Shown here piece after piece: positions 40,580-49,544 of a stretch of DNA of 64,000 nt. This DNA comes from an uncultured Actinomycetes bacterium (GTDB taxonomy: Bacteria > Actinomycetota > Acidimicrobiia > Acidimicrobiales > Microtrichaceae), in NCBI GenBank assembly GCA_903852755.1, contig CAINRS010000125.1:48065-112064 (forward strand), read 5' to 3'. The translations under genes and the position numbers were made by a program. Position 1 is the stretch's first letter. Every line of letters starts with the position of its first letter. The notes beneath the pieces were generated by a model. The model did not search any database. It was not told the origin of the DNA and worked only from the letters and a program-made list of their open reading frames with translations.

Positions 40580-41422
40580 TCAGATCGCCTCGGGCCGGGG
40601 AGGCAGGTCGTCGAACTCCGGTTCCCGACCCTCGCTCTTGGCGGCGAACTCCTCCATCATGTCGCCGGCCTGGAACATCCCGGACTGCCACCCGGCGATG
40701 TAGCGCAACGAGTCGGCCACCGAGTGGTCCCGCGTGTAGTTGAGCACCTCCTTGGTGCCCCAGATGGCGAGCGGTGAGTGCCGGGCGATCCGGCCCGCCA
40801 CGTCGAGCACTCCCTCGACCAAGGCGTCGTGGTCCGGGTAGATGCGGTTGACGAGCCCGCACTCGAGCGCTCGTGACGCCGGCATGCGGTCGCCCGTGTA
40901 CGCGTACTCACGGGCGACGCCCTCGGGGATCAGCTTCGGCAGGCGCTGCAGCGTCCCGACGTCGGCGGTCATGCCGATGTTGATCTCCTGGATGCAGAAG
41001 AACGCATCCTCGGTGCAGTAGCGGGCGTCAGCGGCCGTCACCATGTCGACCGCACCGCCGATGCACCCGCCCTGCACGGCGGCGAGCACCGGGAACCGGG
41101 CTGACTCGAACACGGAGAACGACTCCTGCAGCTGCTGGACCAGCATCCACACCACCGACCGACGACGGCCCTCCTCACGGGAGGTCGACCCGGCACCGAG
41201 GCCGTCGGTCCCGGTGAAGACCGACAGGTCCATCCCGGCGCTGAAGTGCCGACCGGTGGAGGAGACGACGAGTGCCCGCACCGTGCCGCGACGGTCGAGG
41301 TCCCGGACGATCTCGGGCAGCTCGGTCCAGAACGCCGGGACCATGGTGTTCAACTCGTCCGGCCGGTCCAGGCGCAGGTGGGCCACGTGGTCGGAGACGT
41401 CGAGGGCGAAGCAGTCGGTCAC
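40580..41422 (-). CDS. Crotonase family, delta(3,5)-delta(2,4)-dienoyl-CoA isomerase-like
   Basis: A 280-residue protein with close resemblance to eukaryotic ECH1. GCIGGAVDMVTAADARYCTEDAFF, then QEINIGMTADVGTLQRLPKLI, keeps the acidic residues used by dienoyl isomerase: Asp of GGAVD near 125, Glu of QEINIG near 146, and Asp of TADVG near 153. FSAGMDLS is the oxyanion loop. It would shift double bonds in unsaturated acyl-CoAs during beta-oxidation. GTG start at 41422. Confidence 0.88.
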   Translation of the reverse strand: MTDCFALDVSDHVAHLRLDRPDELNTMVPAFWTELPEIVRDLDRRGTVRALVVSSTGRHFSAGMDLSVFTGTDGLGAGSTSREEGRRRSVVWMLVQQLQESFSVFESARFPVLAAVQGGCIGGAVDMVTAADARYCTEDAFFCIQEINIGMTADVGTLQRLPKLIPEGVAREYAYTGDRMPASRALECGLVNRIYPDHDALVEGVLDVAGRIARHSPLAIWGTKEVLNYTRDHSVADSLRYIAGWQSGMFQAGDMMEEFAAKSEGREPEFDDLPPRPEAI

Positions 41423-41512
41423 GCCGGGAGGGTACCGGACCTCGTGCCCCGCGACCGGTGCGGATCGCTACGCTCCGCAGGTCGTGGTCACCAGCGAGCG
41501 GAGGAGCACCGA

Positions 41513-44038
41513 GTGAGCGGACGACTCCCACTGCGGCTCGACGACACGGTCCGGCCGATCCACTACGACCTCGACCTCGACGTGGACCTCGAGGGCGGCA
41601 CGTGGGTCGGTCACACCGACGTCACGGTGCTCGTGACCACTTCCACCGACCACATCCGGCTCCACTCGGTCGACCTGGTGGTGACCGAGGCGACGGTACG
41701 TACCTCGACCGGTGACGAGCACCCGCTGGAGGTGCGGTACCACCCCGAGGACGAGCAGCTGGTCCTGCTCCCACCGGCACCGCTCGAACAGGGGCAGGCC
41801 TGGATCCACCTCCGGACCGAGGGGGTGCTCGGCGATGCGCTGGTCGGCCTGTACCGGTCCACCTTCGTCGACGACGACGGCGGGGAGCACGCGCTCGCCG
41901 TCACCCAGTTCGAGTCGACCCACGCACGACGGGCCTTCCCGTGCTTCGACGAACCGCACCTCAAGGCGAGCTTCGCCGTCTCGGTCGTGGCCGACGCCGA
42001 CCACCTGGTCGTCAGCAACGCTCCCGAACGGGAGCGCGTCGACCTGGGAGGCGGCCGGGTGCGCACCACGTTCGAGCCGACCATCACCATGTCGACCTAC
42101 CTGGTCGCCGTCGTGGTCGGTCCGCTCGAGGCAACACCCCCGCGGGCGAGCCGGAGTCGGGCGGCGACTCCGCTGCGGATCATCCACCCGCCGGGACGAG
42201 GGCACCTGAGTGCGTTCGCGCTCGACGTCGCGGACCACGCGCTCGGGTTCCTCGAGGACTACTACGACCTGCCCTACCCGGGCGAGAAGCTCGACCTGGT
42301 CGCCGTCCCCGACTTCGCGTTCGGGGCCATGGAGAACCTCGGCTGTGTGACCTTCCGGGAGGTCCTGCTCCTGATCGACCCGGACGACTCGACCCAGGCC
42401 GACCAGCAGCGGGTCGCCGACGTGGTCAACCACGAGATCGCCCACATGTGGTTCGGCGACCTGGTGACCATGCGGTGGTGGAACGGGCTGTGGCTGAACG
42501 AGGCGTTCGCCACGTTCATGGAGGTGACGGCCAGCGACGCCTTCCGGCCAGCGTGGGACTGCTGGACCGGATTCGGACTGCTGCGGTCCGGGGCCTTCGA
42601 CACCGATGCGCTCGAGTCGACCCGCCCGATCGAGTACCCGGTGCACACCCCGGCCGACGCCGAGGGGATGTTCGACGTGCTGACCTACGAGAAGGGCTGC
42701 TCGGTCGTGCGCATGCTCGAGCAGTACCTCGGCGCCGAGGAGTTCCGGCGAGGTGTCCGCCGGTACCTGATGGAGCACCTGGGCGGGTCGACCGAGACGA
42801 CCGACCTCTGGGACTCGATCGAGGACACCACCGGTCAGCCGGTCCGGCGGCTGATGGACGCCTGGATCCTCCGACCGGGACACCCCGAGATCCTCGTGGA
42901 GGAGACCTCCACCGGAGTGCGCATCGACCAGCGCCGGGCCGCCTACCGTCCCGAGCTGCGCGCCGAGGTGCCCCGGCCGGTGCCGCTGCGCATCACCACG
43001 TCGGTGCGCGGTGTGGTGCGGACGCAGTCACTGCTGCTCGAGGAGCCCGTCGAACTCGACCTCGGCGGGCCACCGGACTGGGTGCAGCCCAACACCGACG
43101 GATCGGGGTTCTTCCGCACCTCCCTCGAACCCGCTGCGGCCCTGCGTCTGGCCGCAGCGGGCCGGCCGGCGCTGGAACGCTTCACCCTGCTCGACGACAC
43201 CTGGGCCGGGGTCGTCGCCGGGACGGCCGGTGCCGACCTGCTGCTCGACCTCGTCACGATGATCGCCGGCGTCGAGGACGATCCGAGCGTCTGGCGGCGA
43301 CTGGCGGCGGTGCTGGGTGACCTCGACCACCTCTCGGCCCCGGGCGGACACGAGCGGGCCCGGACGGTCGCCCGCAGCGTCGCAACCGAACGGCTCCGGC
43401 GGATCGCCGACGCCGTCAACACGGGCGGCGAGCCCACCGACGAGCAGGTGCGCAGCGTGCGGAGCATCGCGTTCGCACTCGCCGGAGGGACCGGCGCCGA
43501 CCCCGAGGTCCGGGACGCGGCGCGTTCGTTGTTCGGCGAGGGCGTCGGCGACCCCCAACTGCGGTCCGCTGCCGCAGACGTGGTCGCCCGGGTGGCGACC
43601 GCCGAGGAGCACCGGGAACTGGAGCGTCGCTGGAGGACGGCGGCCAACCCACAGGACGAGATCCGCTACCTCCATCACCTCGCCGACACCCCCCGTCCCG
43701 AGGACCTCGAGCGGACCATCGCCCTGGTGTTCGACGACGTGCGTCCACAGGACCGGCCCTACGTGCTGCGTCGGGCACTGCGCCACCCCACGCTGGGCCA
43801 CCTGGCCTGGGATGCCGTGTCCCGGCGATGGGACGACGTCCTCGAGGGATGCTCCGCCACGGCGGTCGGCCGGATGCTCGAGGGCCTGACCTCCTGCACC
43901 GACCGCGCGCTCGCCGAACGGATCGAGGCGCACCTCCGGGCAGCTCACCGCGACGAACCCACGCGGGCCGTGGAACAGCACCTCGAACGCATGTGGGTCA
44001 ACGTCGAGGCCGCCGAGCGACTCCGACGGGACGGCTGA
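41513..44038 (+). CDS. pepN: Aminopeptidase N (M1 family)
   Basis: An 841-residue zinc aminopeptidase. GAMENLG near residue 270 is the exopeptidase motif. HEIAHMW near 307 plus NEAF near 329 form the HExxH-x18-E zinc site. YEKGCSVVRML carries the stabilising Tyr of the family. A C-terminal helical domain completes it. The GTG at 41513 has GGAGGAG 6-12 bases upstream. The frame is open further 5', but that region overlaps the isomerase gene on the other strand. TACGCT at 41469-41474 could be its -10. Confidence 0.95.
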   Translation: MSGRLPLRLDDTVRPIHYDLDLDVDLEGGTWVGHTDVTVLVTTSTDHIRLHSVDLVVTEATVRTSTGDEHPLEVRYHPEDEQLVLLPPAPLEQGQAWIHLRTEGVLGDALVGLYRSTFVDDDGGEHALAVTQFESTHARRAFPCFDEPHLKASFAVSVVADADHLVVSNAPERERVDLGGGRVRTTFEPTITMSTYLVAVVVGPLEATPPRASRSRAATPLRIIHPPGRGHLSAFALDVADHALGFLEDYYDLPYPGEKLDLVAVPDFAFGAMENLGCVTFREVLLLIDPDDSTQADQQRVADVVNHEIAHMWFGDLVTMRWWNGLWLNEAFATFMEVTASDAFRPAWDCWTGFGLLRSGAFDTDALESTRPIEYPVHTPADAEGMFDVLTYEKGCSVVRMLEQYLGAEEFRRGVRRYLMEHLGGSTETTDLWDSIEDTTGQPVRRLMDAWILRPGHPEILVEETSTGVRIDQRRAAYRPELRAEVPRPVPLRITTSVRGVVRTQSLLLEEPVELDLGGPPDWVQPNTDGSGFFRTSLEPAAALRLAAAGRPALERFTLLDDTWAGVVAGTAGADLLLDLVTMIAGVEDDPSVWRRLAAVLGDLDHLSAPGGHERARTVARSVATERLRRIADAVNTGGEPTDEQVRSVRSIAFALAGGTGADPEVRDAARSLFGEGVGDPQLRSAAADVVARVATAEEHRELERRWRTAANPQDEIRYLHHLADTPRPEDLERTIALVFDDVRPQDRPYVLRRALRHPTLGHLAWDAVSRRWDDVLEGCSATAVGRMLEGLTSCTDRALAERIEAHLRAAHRDEPTRAVEQHLERMWVNVEAAERLRRDG

Positions 44039-44054
44039 GTCCGCCGCTCCGACC

Positions 44055-45254
44055 TCAGCCGAGCGCCCCGCCACGAGCGAGGTACTCGGTCGCCGTGGCG
44101 ACGTGCAGGGCCACGCCGGCGGCGAGCGCGCCCTCGTCGAGCCGCATGCGGTCCGAGTGGCACGCCGGCGCCGACGACGGGTCCCGCAGGTCCGGTGGAC
44201 ACACCCCGAGGAAACACATCGCTCCGGGGACGCCCTGGAGGATGTAGGAGAAGTCCTCGGCACCCATGAGCGGACTCGGGAGTTCGACCACCGAACGTTC
44301 CCCCACCACGGACCTCGCAACGGACGCCTGGAACGCCGCCGCCCGGTGGTCGTTGACCGTCACCGGGTAGCCGCCGTCGAGTCGGCGCACCTCGGCGGCG
44401 CAGCCGTGCGCTGCCGACACCCCCTCGGCGACGCGAGACAACTGCTCGAACACCGTCCGTCGGGTCGACTCGCTCACGGTCCGCACCGTCCCGAGCAGCG
44501 AGGCCCGCTCGGGGATCACGTTGTGGGTGGTGCCGGCCCGGATCCTGCTGACGCCCACGACCGCCGGATCGAACGCCGGGACCGTCCGGGTGACCATGGT
44601 CTGGAGGGCGAGGACGACCTCGCACGCCACCGGCACGGGGTCCACCGCCCAGTGCGGCGTCGAGGCGTGGCCGCCCCGACCCAGCACGTCGATCTCGAAC
44701 TCGTCGGACGAGGCCAGGATCGGACCTGGCCGCCACGCCACCCAGCCCGAGGCCAGGTTGGGTCCGACGTGGAGGGCGAAGGCAGCCCCGACCCCGTCGA
44801 GGACCCCGTCGGCGACCGCGTGGGTGGCACCGGCGTGGCCCTCCTCGCCGGGCTGGAACAGGAATCGCACCCGACCCCCGAGCCGACCACGGCGCGAGGC
44901 GAGCACCTGCGCCGCCCCGACGAGCATGGCGGTGTGGGCGTCGTGTCCGCACGCGTGCATGCGCCCCGGCTCCCGACTCGAGAACGGCTCACCCGAGTGC
45001 TCCTCGAGCGGCAGCGCGTCCATGTCGGCGCGCAGGAGCACCGTCGGTCCGTCGCCGCCGTCCAGGTCGGCCACCACCGACGAGCACGACGACCCCGTCG
45101 TGACCGTGAGCCCCAGTCCCTCGAGCGACTCGAGGACCGCCTCCTGGGTGCGCGGCAGGTCGAGACCGAGTTCCGGGTGCTCGTGGATCCGGCGCCGGAG
45201 CGCGACGACGTCGTCCACGACGTCGTCCACCGAGCGCTCGGCGAGATCGCTCAC
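44055..45254 (-). CDS. M20-family amidohydrolase (hippurate hydrolase-like)
   Basis: A 399-residue metal-dependent amidohydrolase/carboxypeptidase. RRRIHEHPELGLDLPRTQ at the N-terminus is typical. Metal ligands appear in MHACGHDAHTAMLVG, FLFQPGEEGHAG and MGAEDFSYIL. GGHASTPH is in the dimerisation lid. Substrates in this family are N-acyl amino acids or amides; specificity is unknown. Its GTG overlaps the lysoplasmalogenase stop by 4 bases. Confidence 0.92.
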   Translation of the reverse strand: MSDLAERSVDDVVDDVVALRRRIHEHPELGLDLPRTQEAVLESLEGLGLTVTTGSSCSSVVADLDGGDGPTVLLRADMDALPLEEHSGEPFSSREPGRMHACGHDAHTAMLVGAAQVLASRRGRLGGRVRFLFQPGEEGHAGATHAVADGVLDGVGAAFALHVGPNLASGWVAWRPGPILASSDEFEIDVLGRGGHASTPHWAVDPVPVACEVVLALQTMVTRTVPAFDPAVVGVSRIRAGTTHNVIPERASLLGTVRTVSESTRRTVFEQLSRVAEGVSAAHGCAAEVRRLDGGYPVTVNDHRAAAFQASVARSVVGERSVVELPSPLMGAEDFSYILQGVPGAMCFLGVCPPDLRDPSSAPACHSDRMRLDEGALAAGVALHVATATEYLARGGALG

Positions 45255-45886
45255 AGCGCCACCAGCCCGAGCACCAGACCGATCTGACCCAGGTGGTAGG
45301 TGGTGATGATCGCCATCCGGCTCTGGGGGAACTCACCCACGAAGCGGCTCCAGCCGATGCACGCATCCGACAGGTAGAACAGGAGCGCTCCGGCGATGGC
45401 GAAGGGGATCGTCGTCCCGATCGCAGCGGCGACCATGACCGAGATCGCCGTGATGTAGGCCGCCACCGGCACGGTGAGGCGGCGGTCGGTGCGCCCTGCC
45501 GCCTGCACGACGATCCGGCCGACGAAGGCGCCGCAGAGCACGACGAACACCGCGCCGAGCACCGTCGCCGTCGGCTCGAGGCCGAGGTTGACCAGCGCGG
45601 CGATGTAGCAGAGGTGGCCGAGGAGGAACGACGCCAGTCCGGGGACGAACAGGTCGTCGAGCATCAGGAACACATCACCGGCGAGTGAGCAGACCAGGCC
45701 GGCCACGAGCCACCACCGGGCCGCCTCCGACGCCGGGTCGGACAGGGCCACCGCTGCTGCGATCAGGACCACCATCGTGAGCGGCTTGAACACGTACTCG
45801 ACCGGACGACGAGCGGTGGCGACCGCCCACCAGTCGGCGACGGCGACCACCAGTGTCGCGGCGATGAGCCACCAGAAGACGCTCAT
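45251..45886 (-). CDS. Lysoplasmalogenase (YhhN/TMEM86 family membrane protein)
   Basis: A 211-residue polytopic protein with about eight hydrophobic helices. VFKPLTMVVLIAAA, LVCSLAGDVFLML, LASFLLGHLCYIAAL and LFYLSDACIGWSRF are the YhhN family signatures, with the conserved Asp in GDVFLML and SDA. Members hydrolyse the vinyl-ether bond of lysoplasmalogen. ATG at 45886 overlaps the reductase stop by 4 bases. Confidence 0.88.
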   Translation of the reverse strand: MSVFWWLIAATLVVAVADWWAVATARRPVEYVFKPLTMVVLIAAAVALSDPASEAARWWLVAGLVCSLAGDVFLMLDDLFVPGLASFLLGHLCYIAALVNLGLEPTATVLGAVFVVLCGAFVGRIVVQAAGRTDRRLTVPVAAYITAISVMVAAAIGTTIPFAIAGALLFYLSDACIGWSRFVGEFPQSRMAIITTYHLGQIGLVLGLVAL

Positions 45887-47079
45887 GTGAACAGCTCCTC
45901 GATCGGGGCCCAGTCGAGCGACTCGGCGAGCCGCATGCGGGCCTGCACGACGTGGCGGGGCCGGTTGACGCCCAGGACGCCGGTGCAGCGGTCACCGCGC
46001 CGGAACGCGACGGCGAACCGGTGCTCCTCGAGGGAACCCTCGAGGACGTGCACCTCGTCGGCGGCCGACGGGCGGCCGGCCATCTGGAGCTTCCGGTCGT
46101 ACTGGTCCGACCAGAACCACGGGACGCTCCCGAACGGCGCACCCGGACCGTCACCAGCGAGCAGGCGACGACCGGCGGCGGCACCGTGCTCGATCGCGTG
46201 CTCCCACTGCTCGACACGCATGCGCTCACCGAAGTGCGGATTGAACCACTCGGCCACGTCACCGGCCGCCACCACTCCGGGTGCCGCCAGACAGGTCTCG
46301 TCGCAGGTCACACCGTTGCCGAGCGGCACCCCGGACCCCTCGAGCCATCCGGTACCCGGCACCACCCCGATGCCGACCACGACGACCTCGGCGGGGATCG
46401 AGGTCCCGTCGGCGAGCCGGACCGCCCGGACACGACCGTCCGCACCGTCGAGCCCCTCGACACCCACCCCCAGCCGCACGTCCACACCGTGGGCGCGGTG
46501 CAGGTCGGCGACGAACGATCCCACCTGCACGGGCAGCACCCGCACCATCGGTGCCGGAGCGCCCTCGAGCAGGGTCACCTCGAGGCCGAGCTCACGGCAC
46601 GTCGCGGCCACCTCGGCACCGATGAACCCGGCACCGACGACGACGACCCGATCGGGCCCCCGGTCCAGGTCGGCCCGGAGTGCCAGACAGTCGTCCATCG
46701 TCCGCAGCACGTGGACCCCGGCGAGCGTCGGACCGGGGAGCGCCCGAGGTGCTGCGCCCGTCGCCACGACGACCCCCGATGCCCGCAGCTCGGTACCCGT
46801 CGCGCAGCGCAGTTGCAGCGATGCGGCGTCGAACGAGTCGACCCGGGTCCCCCAACGGACCTCGACGTCCAGCTCGTCGAGTCGCGCCGCGAGCGGCTGA
46901 CGGGCCGCCTCCGGCTCCATGGACCCGGCGAGGACCTGCTTGGACAACGGCGGGCGGTCGCTCGGCAGCGACGGCGCCGACTCGAGCAGCACGACGTCAC
47001 CGTCGTGACCCCCGGCACGGAGTGCGTCGATCGCGCTCAGACCGGCGAGCGACGCACCGACGACGACGACAGGATCCAA
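45883..47079 (-). CDS. FAD-dependent ferredoxin reductase
   Basis: A 398-residue NAD(P)H:ferredoxin reductase of the rubredoxin/ThcD type. FAD is bound by VVVVGASLAGLSAIDALRAGG near residue 4 and by GVVAAGDVAEWF near 275. NAD(P) is bound by VVVVGAGFIGAEVAATC near 145. DRPPLSKQVLAG is characteristic of P450-linked reductases. The start is probably a TTG at 47079; no ATG or GTG fits. It lies 39 bases downstream of the ferredoxin, its likely partner. Confidence 0.9.
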   Translation of the reverse strand: MDPVVVVGASLAGLSAIDALRAGGHDGDVVLLESAPSLPSDRPPLSKQVLAGSMEPEAARQPLAARLDELDVEVRWGTRVDSFDAASLQLRCATGTELRASGVVVATGAAPRALPGPTLAGVHVLRTMDDCLALRADLDRGPDRVVVVGAGFIGAEVAATCRELGLEVTLLEGAPAPMVRVLPVQVGSFVADLHRAHGVDVRLGVGVEGLDGADGRVRAVRLADGTSIPAEVVVVGIGVVPGTGWLEGSGVPLGNGVTCDETCLAAPGVVAAGDVAEWFNPHFGERMRVEQWEHAIEHGAAAGRRLLAGDGPGAPFGSVPWFWSDQYDRKLQMAGRPSAADEVHVLEGSLEEHRFAVAFRRGDRCTGVLGVNRPRHVVQARMRLAESLDWAPIEELFT

Positions 47080-47118
47080 GCCCGTGAACTCCCCGCAGGC
47101 CGTCCGCCGCCGACCGGG

Positions 47119-47310
47119 TCAGTCCTCGACCGTGATGGCCTGCTTGGGGCAGCGCCGCGCCGCCTCGGTGACCTGCTCGCGCAGCTCCTCCGGCGGCTCC
47201 TCCTGGAGGACGTAGAGGAAGTCGTCGTCGCGCACCTCGAAGACCTCGGGCGCGATCCCCATGCACACGGCGTTCGACTCGCACAGATCGAAGTTGACGA
47301 CGACCTTCAT
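47119..47310 (-). CDS. [3Fe-4S]-type ferredoxin
   Basis: A 63-residue ferredoxin with Cys at positions 10, 16 and 54. The spacing CxxxxxC...CP and absence of a second Cys between 10 and 16 indicate a [3Fe-4S] cluster, the type that reduces actinobacterial P450s and Rieske oxygenases. The ATG is preceded by GAGGAGGG. A TAGGGT on the minus strand at 47362-47367 is a likely -10. It is first in a four-gene overlapping unit ending with the M20 gene. Confidence 0.95.
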   Translation of the reverse strand: MKVVVNFDLCESNAVCMGIAPEVFEVRDDDFLYVLQEEPPEELREQVTEAARRCPKQAITVED

Positions 47311-47460
47311 CCGGACCCTCCTCGGCTCGCAGGTCGGACGGCAGGTCCCGCCGACCCCGAGACCCTACCCGAGGGCGGCCGCCGGACACCGAGGCGGCGA
47401 CCGCGGTCACGGTGCCGATCCCTCCGGAGCGTCCCGACCCCGCTGCAGCGAGTCGAACCC

Positions 47461-48216
47461 TCAGAAGATCGTGTAGCCGCCGTCGACGACGACCGAGTCG
47501 CCGGTGTGGAAGGTCAACGTCGGGTCCGAGAGGAACACCGCCGCAGCGCCGTAGTCCTCGGGGACGCCCCACCGCCGAACCGGGGTCCGGGCCGTGGTCG
47601 CCGAGGTGAACTTCTCCCAGCCGAGCAACGGTTCGGTCATCTCGGTCTCGGTCCACCCGGGGAGCAGGGAGTTGGCACGGATCCCGTGGCGAGCGAACTC
47701 GACGGCGAGGCCCCGCACCAGGGCGAGCAGTCCGGTCTTGGACACCGAGTACGCCTGGTTGCCGGCCGCACCGTGGATCGCCGAGGTCGACGACACGGCG
47801 ACGAGCGCGCCCCCGCCGCCGCGCTCGACCATGTGCCGCGTCGCCGCCCTGAAGCACAGGAACGCACCGTCGAGGTTGACCGCCATCACCCGGCGCCACC
47901 CCTCGAGCGTCTGGTCGAGCATGGCCGCCGCACCGCCCACGCCGGCGTTGGCGATCATCGTGTCGACCCGGCCGAACCGGTCGAGCGTCGCCGCCATCGC
48001 CGCCTCGACCTGCGACTCCTCGGCGACGTCGACGATCTCGGACCCGGCCGTACCGCCGAGCGACTCGAGCTCCGCGACGGCTGCGTCGTTGCGGTCGCCA
48101 CGACGACCCCAGACCGACACCGTCGCCCCCGCGCCCACCAGGGCCCGGGCCATGCCGAGCCCGATCCCGGCGTTGCCGCCGGTCACCACCACGACTCGAT
48201 CGCTCAGGTCGAACAC
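47461..48216 (-). CDS. Short-chain dehydrogenase/reductase
   Basis: A 251-residue classical SDR. TGGNAGIGLGMARALV is the cofactor loop, WGRR follows the second strand and favours NADP, NAGVGG is the structural NAG motif, and SST...YSVSK carries catalytic Ser, Tyr and Lys. The C-terminus has the usual LPGWTETEM and DGGYTIF. Substrate unknown. It faces away from the serine hydrolase gene. GTG start. Confidence 0.92.
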   Translation of the reverse strand: MFDLSDRVVVVTGGNAGIGLGMARALVGAGATVSVWGRRGDRNDAAVAELESLGGTAGSEIVDVAEESQVEAAMAATLDRFGRVDTMIANAGVGGAAAMLDQTLEGWRRVMAVNLDGAFLCFRAATRHMVERGGGGALVAVSSTSAIHGAAGNQAYSVSKTGLLALVRGLAVEFARHGIRANSLLPGWTETEMTEPLLGWEKFTSATTARTPVRRWGVPEDYGAAAVFLSDPTLTFHTGDSVVVDGGYTIF

Positions 48217-48288
48217 GTCACCCCCCGACCGGCCGCCTCAGGTCCGGCGACCTGCGCCCCGGCGAGGCGGCAGCGTACCGGCTGCGGG

Positions 48289-48294
48289 TAGGGT
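48289..48294 (+). promoter_or_regulatory. Putative -10 (TAGGGT) of the serine hydrolase gene
   Basis: TAGGGT ends 8 bases before the GTG at 48303, with no clear -35. The transcript would be nearly leaderless. Confidence 0.45.
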
Positions 48295-48302
48295 CCACCG
48301 GC

Positions 48303-49451
48303 GTGACCGGTGGTGCGACGTCAGGGCTCGATCCCACCGCCGTTGACGAACTGCGCGTCCGCATCCGACAGGTGGTCGACGAGGGCGTCGCTCCCGCAGC
48401 GCAGTTCGCGCTGGCACGCCACGGCGAACTGCTCGAGTTCGAGTCGTTCGGCCTGGCGACCGACTCGACCCGGTTCGCCCTGTTCTCGTGCACCAAGGCG
48501 TGGATCGCCGGGGTCGTCTGGCAGCTCATCGGCGAGGGGTCGCTCACCCCGGAGACCCGTGTGGTGGACCTGATCCCGTCCTTCGGTTCCGCCGGGCCGT
48601 CGGCCGGGGACGTCGGACGGCTCACGCTCGCCCACGTGCTGACCCACACGGGCGGATTCCCCTACGCGCCGCTGGGCCCGCCGGCGTGGTCCGAACGGGC
48701 GACGCGTCTCGAGCGGATGTCGCGCTGGCGGCTCGACTGGGAGCCGGGCGAGCGGTTCGAGTACCACGCCAGCTCGGCCCACTGGGTGGCCGCCGAGATG
48801 ATCGAGTCGGTGGCCGGCGAGGACTACCGCGACGTCGTCCGACGGAGGGTCACCGAGCCGCTCGGACTCACCGGCTTCGCCCTGGGTCCTCCGGCCGGCG
48901 ACCTCGAGGACGTCGCCGAACTCGTCGCTGTCGGCGAGCCGCCGAGCGCCGAGGTGCTCGTCGAGCTCTTCGGGAGCGCGGACCTGGCGCTCCTCGGCGA
49001 GGTGACCCCGGACCTGCTGCTCGGCTTCAACGACCCCCGGGCCAGGGACGTCGGCATCCCGGGCGGCGGCGGAGTCGGCACCGCCGCCGACCTGGCCCTG
49101 CTCTACCAGGGCTTCCTCCACAACCCCGACGACCTGTGGTCACCGGAGGTCCTGCGGGACGGGACCGGCACGATCCGCTGCACGTTGCCCGACCCGATGA
49201 AGGGCGTGGCGAGCAACCGGACCCTCGGTCTGGTCGTGGCCGGGGACGACGGGTTCGCCGGACTGCGCGGCATGGGGCACACCGTGTCGCCGCGGACCTT
49301 CGGCCACAACGGCGCAGCCGGGCAGATCGCGTGGGCGGACCCGGAGTCGGGTCTGTCGTTCGGGTTCACGATCTCGGGCGTGGACCGTGACTTCGTCCGC
49401 GAGGCCCGACGCACCGCCGCACTGGCGAGCCGGGCCGGCAGCACCGTCTGA
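48303..49451 (+). CDS. Serine hydrolase of the beta-lactamase/EstB family
   Basis: A 382-residue class-C-like penicillin-binding fold. FALFSCTKAW supplies SxxK (Ser near 62, Lys near 65), YHASS near 156 supplies the Tyr motif, and FGHNGAAG near 338 replaces the KTG triad, as in EstB esterases. There is no signal peptide, so it acts in the cytoplasm. Probably an esterase; beta-lactam hydrolysis cannot be judged. GTG start. Confidence 0.85.
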   Translation: MTGGATSGLDPTAVDELRVRIRQVVDEGVAPAAQFALARHGELLEFESFGLATDSTRFALFSCTKAWIAGVVWQLIGEGSLTPETRVVDLIPSFGSAGPSAGDVGRLTLAHVLTHTGGFPYAPLGPPAWSERATRLERMSRWRLDWEPGERFEYHASSAHWVAAEMIESVAGEDYRDVVRRRVTEPLGLTGFALGPPAGDLEDVAELVAVGEPPSAEVLVELFGSADLALLGEVTPDLLLGFNDPRARDVGIPGGGGVGTAADLALLYQGFLHNPDDLWSPEVLRDGTGTIRCTLPDPMKGVASNRTLGLVVAGDDGFAGLRGMGHTVSPRTFGHNGAAGQIAWADPESGLSFGFTISGVDRDFVREARRTAALASRAGSTV

Positions 49452-49479
49452 GTCGGTCCCGATCGGACCCCGACCGCAG

Positions 49480-49530
49480 GAGCCGACCGCACGAGCCGAC
49501 CGCACGAGCCGACCGCACGAGCCGACCGCT
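49480..49530. repeat. 13-bp tandem repeat, four copies
   Basis: GAGCCGACCGCAC is repeated at 49480, 49493 and 49506, with a shortened fourth copy at 49519. It lies between convergent stops of the serine hydrolase and LD-carboxypeptidase genes. Nothing else is seen in this 93-base gap. Confidence 0.9.
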
Positions 49531-49544
49531 GGGGCCGATGCCGC

